A stretch of 11,646 bases of DNA from JBCBKZ01 sp039026975 (GTDB lineage: Bacteria; Bacteroidota; Bacteroidia; J057). The stretch covers positions 1 to 11,646 of the forward strand of contig JBCCLI010000194.1 of the NCBI GenBank assembly GCA_039026975.1, written 5' to 3'. The number at the start of each line of letters is the position of its first letter. The first letter of the stretch is position 1. Made by a program: the position numbers and the translations under genes. Below, in pieces: positions 6,065-11,646 of the stretch. Below the pieces are notes generated by a model, which saw only the letters and a list, made by a program, of their open reading frames with translations, was not told the origin of the DNA and searched no databases.

Positions 6065-6883
6065 CTACCCCAAAATCCTCTCCAGTATCTTAGTCAACTC
6101 TCCAGGCCTATCTAATGGCATATAATGCCCACACTTTTGAATATAATGGGTAGGCACATCTGGATTCTCCAGACTGAGCTTATGTATATGGGCATAGCAC
6201 AAGGGATCTTCTTTAGCTATGATGAGGTGCTTTTCTAGGGGAAGCGCTTTGAACAGCTTGGCGAGGGTGAGCAGTTCCTGCTTTCTCCCTTCACTCATAG
6301 GATGATGGATACTGTTTCTCTTATGTGAAATGGAAGTATGCTGAAAGTCTGTGAGAACTTCTCTAATACGGCTGCCAAGCAGCGGACGCTTACTTCTGGT
6401 GTTGGATTTCAGAATGTATCTCAGCCCAAAAGGACTTAGCAATAAGTGGCTAATGCCAGGCGTACTGAAAAGCAGCTCGCTCATGGCATCCATGGGCGTT
6501 TTAAGGGGATATAAGACCGTGTTTAAAAGAACAAGTCGTTTTACCTGAGTGGGATGTTCATGTGCCCATAGTATGGCAGGAGGGCCACCTATGTCATGCA
6601 CGATCAGGCTAACTTTTTCCTCTCCCCATCCAGCAGCCCTTATCACTGCATCCAGTTGTTCTTTTTGGCTGCTAAAGGTGTAGGAAAATCCTTCCGGTTT
6701 GTCTGATTTCCCAAAGCCTAGCCAGTCAAGGGTGAGGACAGTATGGCTAGTGGAGAAAGCGGCTACTTGCTCCTTCCATAGTCTTCCATTGGTGGGCCAT
6801 CCGTGAAGGAAGAGGAGGGGAGGACCCTGCCCATGGAGGGAGACATGGATAGTATGCCCTTGATAGGAAATGTGAAAGCTCAT
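6065..6883 (-). CDS. Alpha/beta hydrolase with Asp nucleophile, epoxide hydrolase/dehalogenase-like
   Basis: The 272-residue protein has the full alpha/beta-hydrolase plan of the haloalkane dehalogenase and epoxide hydrolase branch, which form an Asp-ester intermediate. HGWP (27-30) is the oxyanion/HGxP motif. The nucleophile elbow is VHDIGG (95-100) with Asp97 where serine hydrolases have Ser. The acid is probably Asp226 in AKEDPL, and the base is His253 in GHYMPLDRP. A helical cap lies at about 125-205. The Trp that follows the nucleophile and holds the halide in dehalogenases is Ile98, and the Asn of HGNP is Trp29, so the halide cradle is absent; this favours an epoxide hydrolase-like or other reaction. 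Cap tyrosines are few (Tyr125, Tyr156), so that too is unproven. It has no signal peptide and should be cytoplasmic. It lies 82 bp downstream of the PAS gene, with a terminator between. The fold and Asp nucleophile are secure; the substrate is unknown. Confidence 0.9.
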   Translation of the reverse strand: MSFHISYQGHTIHVSLHGQGPPLLFLHGWPTNGRLWKEQVAAFSTSHTVLTLDWLGFGKSDKPEGFSYTFSSQKEQLDAVIRAAGWGEEKVSLIVHDIGGPPAILWAHEHPTQVKRLVLLNTVLYPLKTPMDAMSELLFSTPGISHLLLSPFGLRYILKSNTRSKRPLLGSRIREVLTDFQHTSISHKRNSIHHPMSEGRKQELLTLAKLFKALPLEKHLIIAKEDPLCYAHIHKLSLENPDVPTHYIQKCGHYMPLDRPGELTKILERILG

Positions 6884-6905
6884 CTTTATAGCTGCAGTTT
6901 CCTAT

Positions 6906-6943
6906 TTAAACGAAGAAAGCCGGGAAGAATGTTTCCCAGCTTT
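6906..6943 (-). terminator. Intrinsic terminator after the giant PAS gene
   Basis: On the minus strand AAAGCTGGGAA (6943-6933) pairs with TTCCCGGCTTT (6926-6916) over 11 bp, with one U-G wobble, around a 6-nt loop; the stem is followed by CTTCGTTTA (6915-6907). The stem begins 22 bp past the PAS stop codon. On the plus strand the wobble is a C-A mismatch. The tail is interrupted rather than a pure U run, so read-through into the hydrolase is possible. Confidence 0.7.
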
Positions 6944-6965
6944 GAGATGTATTATCTACCAAATG

Positions 6966-9900
6966 CTAACGGTACCCTTGACCGCTTCCTGATTCAGCAG
7001 ATAGATTGGGGCTTCCGGGATTTAATTCCCTAATGGCCATGACGATGTACTTATTATTGCCCTGAACCAGGTTATAAAGGACAGTTCTGGCTCTGAAGAC
7101 AGCCCCATCAAACTTTCTCAGCCACCAGTCAAACTCCACACTTTCTTTCTTCTTAATGACATCCAAATACTGGTTGAAGACTTCCTCTGAGGGTCTACCG
7201 TCTTGCTGGTAGTGGGGCATAAACCTCTTAGGGGAATGCTTATAGAACTCTTCTCTTGTACAGTTAAACAGCTTGGTAGCTTTTTGGGTGATACTCGCTG
7301 GTCTCAGACTCACACTATCCAGAAAAATCACCCCATCATAGTTTTTTTCCACCATCATATTAAGCTTCCAGTCAGTTTCATCACTGGAAAATATTTTGGC
7401 TTTCTCGCCGGAGATATCCTTGAACGCAAATAATAGATGGTTGATTTCTTCTCCTGGGAGGGCTATTCCTGACACCCGCATCCATATTGACCGCTGATCT
7501 TTTCTTTGGAGCTTCCACTCGAAGGCCACTTGTCCTACAATAAGGGTCTTTTTAAAGTATTGCTTCATCCTCTCTGATGATAACACCCCATCTTCCTGAA
7601 ATAAGGGAGATAGCTCCATAATGTGCTTCCCTACCAATTCTTGTTCCTCATACTTGAGAATTTCCGGGATCTTAGCGTCAGTGTAAATGACTTTTTGGCT
7701 CTGAAAATCAAAGACGATAAACCCATCATAGGAAGCTGGGAAGTATTTTTGGTACATGGGGAAGGCTTCCTGCTTCTTTTCCTGTTTTTCCTGAACTACT
7801 GCTGGTTGAGGAGGGGTAGGAATGGGAGTCGGAGTTTCCGACACAGGCGGTTGAGTTTCTTCAATTACCTGCCTAGGTACTACCTCCTCCTGGAAAGGTG
7901 GTTCAGAAGCAAGTTTAGGCTCCGGCTGTATAGGAGGCATGACACCCTCTTCCTGAACGGGAGGTAGGGGACTTTCCTTTACCGCGTCCTCTATGTCTTC
8001 AAAAACTGGAAATTCAGGCTCCTCTGGTTTTTCCGGTGCCAAGGACTCTTCCTGGGGTGCTGGAAACTCTTCCTCTTCTGTATCAAAGTCAAAGTCATCA
8101 AATTCTATAAACTCGGGAGCGCTTCCTGTCTTAGGGGTAGCTTCAGGAATAGGCTCTGAAAAGTAGGTAGGCTCCGTGGGTTTTTCTAATTCTCTTTCCT
8201 CAATGAAGTCAGTAGGAGTAACTTCTGTGAGCTGTTCATCTATAAGTGGTTTTTCCACTATCTCCTCCTTCCCTTTGTCAGAGGTAGGTATGATAGGTTC
8301 CGCTACTACAGGTTCACTCCCCATGCTAGCCTCAGCACCTATGAAAGTCTCTGTAGCAGGAGAGGGTATTTCTTCAGTAGCCTGAACTTCCTCTGTAGAG
8401 ACTCCTCCACTTACATTTTCTATCTCCTCTTTTTCCTGAAGTGAAGGGATAGGTACTTTATTTTCTACCTCTGAAGGACTCAGGACCTCTTCTTCCTGAA
8501 AAGAAGGAAATGCTAGATGGCTTCCATTGGAAAACACTATTTCTTCTTCTGAGGTTATTTCCTGCGCTCCTTCTGGAGTAGTTTCTGATACTGTAGGCTG
8601 TTCTTCCTCCAGGTCTGCTTTTGGCTCATCAAAAAAAGTCACAGGAGGTTCTGCTAGTATCTTTTCTGCCTCAGCTGGAGAATCAACTATGGGAGGAGTC
8701 GGAGGTGTAAATACCGGAATGTCATCTACTGTCTCCTCGGTAGGATTATCAGCTATCTGCCCTTCTGCTGGTTCACCGCTTATCCGTTTTTCAGGTAAGG
8801 GGATACTTTCAGGGTGGGAAGGTAAGGGAGGTTCTTCTGTTTTCTCCTGAGCATCCGTATCTGCCTGGGGCTGTTCGTCAGCATTGGTTATGGCCAGGAA
8901 GGAGTTTTCAAACTCAGGTAGCTCATCTTCTTCCCCTATAGCTGAGGCATCCTCAGTTTTTTCTACCGATTGCTTTTTCAGCAGATCTTCTACCGTTAAC
9001 CCTTTAGGGCTGTCCTGCGGAAGTTCTGACTCTTCAGGTGTATAGACTTTTAATGGCTGCTCTTGGATTTCTTCTATTTCCTCTTCAGCTACTATTTCCT
9101 GCACCTCTTCCTCCAACCCTGGTTCCTCAAATGTGGGAAACTGATCTATCTCTTGAGGGGAAGAGGCCTCTTCTTCTGTAGCTTCTATTCCCTCTTCAAC
9201 CATCAAAGGCGCTTTATCCTCAATAACCTCTGTTTCTTCTATTAGGGGATCCATGGAAACTTCTTCCATAAGATTTTCTTCAGGTTCAGATTCCTGGAAG
9301 CCTAGCAGTGGATTAGGTGAAGAGGGGAAAGTAGGCGCTTGAGTGGCTGGTTCTTCTTGCGCTGGTGGATCTTCAGGAGCTTCCACTATCTCTTCAAGCA
9401 TATCCTCACTAACGGTATGGACGGGCTCTTGTACCAGTTGGCCCTGAGACAGTTTCTCCACTATTTCGGAGGAGGGAAGGGGTAGCTCAGCTTCCAGAGG
9501 TGGCTCTGCGAATGGTGCTGATTCTTCAGCTACATCTTCTTCAGCTACATTTACCCCAATTGCTTGTTCTTCAACCGGAGGGGCCTGGATTTCTTCAACT
9601 TCATTTTCCGTGTTTAAAGGTTGTCCTGTAGAAACCGCTGGAATGAGCTTTTCTATAATGGACTGAGGGATAAAGTAGAAAATCACTACTACCCCTTGAT
9701 GCTCATTATCTGTGGTATGGAAGGGCAATCCCTTAACCAGGTATTTTTCCTCTGTATTGGTTACTACAAAATCCTCTATGCTAGCACCTGAAGCTAACAC
9801 ATCTTCAGCCAGGTTATGGATAGAGAAATGTTTAAAAGTGGTAGTGTAATGCTTGATGGGTCTACCAATATCTGCTTGTCTGATATTGATCAGCTTAAAT

Positions 9901-10619
9901 ACACCTGAGCTGAACTTATGTATATTTATCTCTTCATCCAGAAAAAGAAAGGGTATTGTCAGGCTCTCTATTTGGTGCTCCAGGTAAGACTTGGACTTAG
10001 TAAGCTCAGAGATAGAGAATCTATAGTCTGAGTTTAGTTTTTGTAAGTCCTCGTGTATGGATTGGAAAGTCTGATTATTTTTCTCGGACTCTTCTAAGAG
10101 ACTTTTCAATCTTTCTATTTCCGACTCCTGTTTCTGCTCTTTTTCTTGAGAAACTCTGCTGAGGTCATCTACCTCCTGCTTGAGGGTCAGGTTGATTTCA
10201 TTGAGGCTGTTGAAGGTCTCATTTTCATAGCCATCAGTTTCCCATTCTTCAGTATTACCCTCATGTAGGATAATGGAAAACAGCTGGTCATTATGAATTT
10301 CTTTAGGTACAGTAAATGGCTCTATAGTAATGTCAAATGTCATTAGCTGCATCCCTATTTTAGCTTTTATGCCTTTAAGAGAATGAGAAAGTGCTTCATT
10401 TCTCACCTTAATTAAGGCCACCTGCAGGGCTACTGCTAGCTTGGCAGGTATCATGCGGGTCAGCTTCGGTATGCTGGGATCATTTGGGACGGTAAGATAT
10501 TTCTTGGCAGGGTCAGTTACATGTCGCAAATTAAATTCTGCATCCACTACGATTACTGCTGGCAAATATTTTTCAGATAAAGCTGATGCAAAAAAATTGG
10601 CGATATTAATCTCCTTCAT
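6966..10619 (-). CDS. Giant multi-PAS protein with acidic proline-rich linker, CheB-CheR-fusion-like N-terminus
   Basis: The 1217-residue product has no signal peptide or TM helix, so it is probably cytoplasmic. Residues 18-118 (PAVIVVDAEFNLRHVTDPAK onward) match the PAS-like domain that follows CheR in CheB-CheR fusion proteins. A coiled coil (about 137-217) leads into a PAS_10-type domain (about 218-318), with IPFLFLDEEINIHKFSSGVF and ADIGRPIKHYTTTF closely following the fusion-protein pattern. Residues about 336-945 are Glu/Pro/Ser/Thr-rich, strongly acidic and probably disordered. Two PAS domains close the protein: about 955-1070 (YDGFIVFDFQSQKVIYTDAK, SPLFQEDG, FEWKLQRKDQ) and 1087-1198 (YDGVIFLDSVSLRPASITQK, FDWWLRKFDG). 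No CheB, CheR, kinase, GGDEF or other output domain is present. I see one cysteine (1120) in the whole chain. It ends at its own hairpin terminator, and ATG 10619 is the only start that keeps the first domain. A signalling scaffold is a reasonable inference; ligand and partners are unknown. Confidence 0.9.
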   Translation of the reverse strand: MKEINIANFFASALSEKYLPAVIVVDAEFNLRHVTDPAKKYLTVPNDPSIPKLTRMIPAKLAVALQVALIKVRNEALSHSLKGIKAKIGMQLMTFDITIEPFTVPKEIHNDQLFSIILHEGNTEEWETDGYENETFNSLNEINLTLKQEVDDLSRVSQEKEQKQESEIERLKSLLEESEKNNQTFQSIHEDLQKLNSDYRFSISELTKSKSYLEHQIESLTIPFLFLDEEINIHKFSSGVFKLINIRQADIGRPIKHYTTTFKHFSIHNLAEDVLASGASIEDFVVTNTEEKYLVKGLPFHTTDNEHQGVVVIFYFIPQSIIEKLIPAVSTGQPLNTENEVEEIQAPPVEEQAIGVNVAEEDVAEESAPFAEPPLEAELPLPSSEIVEKLSQGQLVQEPVHTVSEDMLEEIVEAPEDPPAQEEPATQAPTFPSSPNPLLGFQESEPEENLMEEVSMDPLIEETEVIEDKAPLMVEEGIEATEEEASSPQEIDQFPTFEEPGLEEEVQEIVAEEEIEEIQEQPLKVYTPEESELPQDSPKGLTVEDLLKKQSVEKTEDASAIGEEDELPEFENSFLAITNADEQPQADTDAQEKTEEPPLPSHPESIPLPEKRISGEPAEGQIADNPTEETVDDIPVFTPPTPPIVDSPAEAEKILAEPPVTFFDEPKADLEEEQPTVSETTPEGAQEITSEEEIVFSNGSHLAFPSFQEEEVLSPSEVENKVPIPSLQEKEEIENVSGGVSTEEVQATEEIPSPATETFIGAEASMGSEPVVAEPIIPTSDKGKEEIVEKPLIDEQLTEVTPTDFIEERELEKPTEPTYFSEPIPEATPKTGSAPEFIEFDDFDFDTEEEEFPAPQEESLAPEKPEEPEFPVFEDIEDAVKESPLPPVQEEGVMPPIQPEPKLASEPPFQEEVVPRQVIEETQPPVSETPTPIPTPPQPAVVQEKQEKKQEAFPMYQKYFPASYDGFIVFDFQSQKVIYTDAKIPEILKYEEQELVGKHIMELSPLFQEDGVLSSERMKQYFKKTLIVGQVAFEWKLQRKDQRSIWMRVSGIALPGEEINHLLFAFKDISGEKAKIFSSDETDWKLNMMVEKNYDGVIFLDSVSLRPASITQKATKLFNCTREEFYKHSPKRFMPHYQQDGRPSEEVFNQYLDVIKKKESVEFDWWLRKFDGAVFRARTVLYNLVQGNNKYIVMAIRELNPGSPNLSAESGSGQGYR

Positions 10620-11118
10620 AGGATATAATAGTTAGGCTGCACTAGATTTATGTGTGATGCCGTATTAGGCACTTTTCCTTCCTTAGAAAACGTCATTCCT
10701 CCGTAAAATGGTATGAGAAGCAAAAAGGAAATGCCCCTTTTTTTACCTCGGAATAAAGGTAATTTCTGTTCAGTAAATTCTTTCTGTCAATCTTTATAGG
10801 CTGAGTAGCAAAAGATTAGGGATTAACGGTTCTATGTGTGTGCGAATAGCTGAGTGATTGAAAAGATAAAATCTTCTGCTTCTGTAAGATTGATAACTGT
10901 AATTATTTAATTTAATTAAAATAAGCTGTCCTTCTTTTCCCTAAACATTACGTACATATTAATTTTTCCAGTTCATTAGGGATTGAATAGGAAGAGGTTA
11001 TAAATTTTGATTAGTGCTATCCCCTGTAAAATTGAGGCCCTCCTGAGCATAATTCTTCCTATATGTCCATCAGCTGACATGATATTAGATAGATGAGTAT
11101 CCATATTTGCCAAAAAAA
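10620..11118. other. AT-rich divergent intergenic region, likely regulatory
   Basis: About 500 bp separate the divergent PAS and lipoprotein starts, and I find no credible gene or structured RNA in them. Visible elements are: an A5GG/CCT5 inverted repeat at 10722-10742; a small AAGAT/ATCTT hairpin at 10863-10875; a perfect 7+1+7 AT-only palindrome at 10906-10920; a near-consensus -7 box AAATTTTG at 11002-11009, with a TTG at 10983-10985 that is closer than usual; ATGTC/GACAT at 11063-11080; and CATATTTG at 11102-11109, one mismatch from the -7 consensus but only 9 bp before the lipoprotein ATG. The two divergent promoters presumably lie here; none is certain. Confidence 0.5.
10906..10920. repeat. 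AT-only perfect palindrome between divergent genes
   Basis: TTTAATT and AATTAAA flank a single central T at 10913. It sits about 290 bp from the PAS start and 200 bp from the lipoprotein start. It may be an operator or simply an AT-rich bend; in such AT-rich DNA, chance is a real possibility. Confidence 0.3.
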
Positions 11119-11646
11119 ATGAGTATGAACATCATTAATAATATGTGTTGGATAAGTCTACTAGTTTGGGTAGCTGGCTGTAGTCCCACACAAGAAACTA
11201 CCTCAGAAGCACCTGCTGATCAGGAAGTAAATAAGGGCCAGGCGTTAGTTATGGAAATGATAGCTGAGGTAGGCACGTATGAAGAGCTATCAGCCCTAAA
11301 GGATGTGAGCTACACCTATACCTACCGTACTCCTGATGGGAAGGCAAATGTATCTCAGGAAAAATATCTTTTTGAGGGAGAACTTTCCTGGGCAGCTTAT
11401 GACACACGGGATCTACGTCTATACCCAGACCAGGAGGGCAGATTAGTGCAGGGATTTGATGGTAGTACTACCTGGACCACCCTTGGGGGAGAAAATCTAG
11501 TAGGGGAAGATGACATCAATAGAGCCCGCTTTAGCAGGAAAACCAATTTCTACTGGTTCGCTATGATGCATAAGTTAGCAGATCCCGGTCTTACCTATGC
11601 ATACAAAGGTACTCAGGAAGTGAAAGGAATTACCTATGATAAAGTG
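11119..11646 (+). CDS. DUF6503-like lipoprotein, C-terminus beyond the window
   Basis: An open frame from ATG 11119 gives 176 codons and is cut by the right edge. It begins MSMNIINNMCWISLLVWVAG, with Cys21 completing the lipobox VAGC, so it should be a lipoprotein. ATG at 11125 or 11143 would also leave the lipobox but a shorter signal. After a polar linker (22-40), residues about 45-176 follow the pattern I recall for the Bacteroidota DUF6503 family, which resembles LolA/LolB-type lipid-binding folds: DVSYTYTYRTPDGKA, QEKYLFEGELSW, GRLVQGFDGSTTWTTLGGE, then FSRKTNFYWFAMMHKLADPG and LTYAYKGTQEVKGITYDKV. The FYWFAMMHKLADPG block is the most distinctive part. The exact role of the family is not established. 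It stands alone, divergent from the PAS gene. Lipoprotein status is well supported; the family assignment is from memory and only moderately sure. Confidence 0.75.
   Translation, partial: MSMNIINNMCWISLLVWVAGCSPTQETTSEAPADQEVNKGQALVMEMIAEVGTYEELSALKDVSYTYTYRTPDGKANVSQEKYLFEGELSWAAYDTRDLRLYPDQEGRLVQGFDGSTTWTTLGGENLVGEDDINRARFSRKTNFYWFAMMHKLADPGLTYAYKGTQEVKGITYDKV

Noticed and set aside
8527..8850. Long Ser/Gly-rich plus-strand frame inside the PAS gene
   Set aside because: It is the antisense shadow of the Glu/Pro-rich linker, whose biased codons suppress stop codons on the other strand; other plus frames in 7203-9245 are the same.
5751..11079. Shared CAGCTGACA word upstream of the barrel gene and of the right-hand lipoprotein
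   Set aside because: A 9-base match between two sites is expected many times by chance in a window this size, and the flanks do not agree.
1..11646. tRNA, rRNA, CRISPR array, insertion sequence, integrase or phage genes
   Set aside because: I looked on both strands and saw no cloverleaf, regular spaced repeats, terminal inverted repeats or transposase-like frames.

Overview
The window looks like chromosomal DNA from a member of the Bacteroidota, probably a Cytophagia- or Saprospiria-like lineage. The evidence is phylum-typical protein families (a PorT-like outer-membrane barrel, secreted cyclophilin, LolA/DUF6503-like lipoprotein, effector-associated-domain protein), weak or absent Shine-Dalgarno sequences, and one good match to the Bacteroidota -7 promoter box (TAnnTTTG). 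Only the phylum is well supported; the class is a guess. I see no tRNA, rRNA, CRISPR array, transposase or phage gene.

Layout. 1-219 (-): 5' end of a secreted protein that runs off the left edge. 391-1128 (-): secreted cyclophilin-type peptidyl-prolyl isomerase. 1136-1642 (+): small unknown lipoprotein, divergent from the isomerase across only 7 bp. 1799-3634 (-): MsbA-type ABC exporter (fused permease and ATPase), followed by a weak terminator. 3758-4903 (+; open from 3701): single-pass membrane protein with an N-terminal helical domain resembling Effector-Associated Domain 11, a beta-rich middle domain, a proline-rich stalk, one TM helix and a short tail of 5-residue repeats. 5110-5724 (-): PorT-type 8-strand-like outer-membrane barrel with a strong strand-specific terminator. 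6065-6883 (-): alpha/beta hydrolase with an Asp nucleophile. 6966-10619 (-): 1217-residue multi-PAS protein whose N-terminal third matches the PAS/coiled-coil/PAS section of CheB-CheR fusion proteins, joined by about 600 acidic, proline-rich residues to two C-terminal PAS domains, with no recognisable output domain. 10620-11118: AT-rich divergent intergenic region. 11119 to the right edge (+): DUF6503-like lipoprotein, truncated by the window.

The genes alternate strand often and most appear to be single transcription units; only the PAS protein and the hydrolase are possible co-transcription partners, and a hairpin terminator lies between them. Much of the content is envelope-directed: three secreted or lipoproteins, an exporter, an outer-membrane barrel and a periplasmic isomerase. 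The two proteins most worth following up are the membrane-anchored EAD11-like protein, related to adaptor parts of bacterial conflict systems but here without an adjacent effector or NTPase, and the giant PAS protein, which looks like a CheB-CheR fusion stripped of both enzymes and stretched by a disordered linker.
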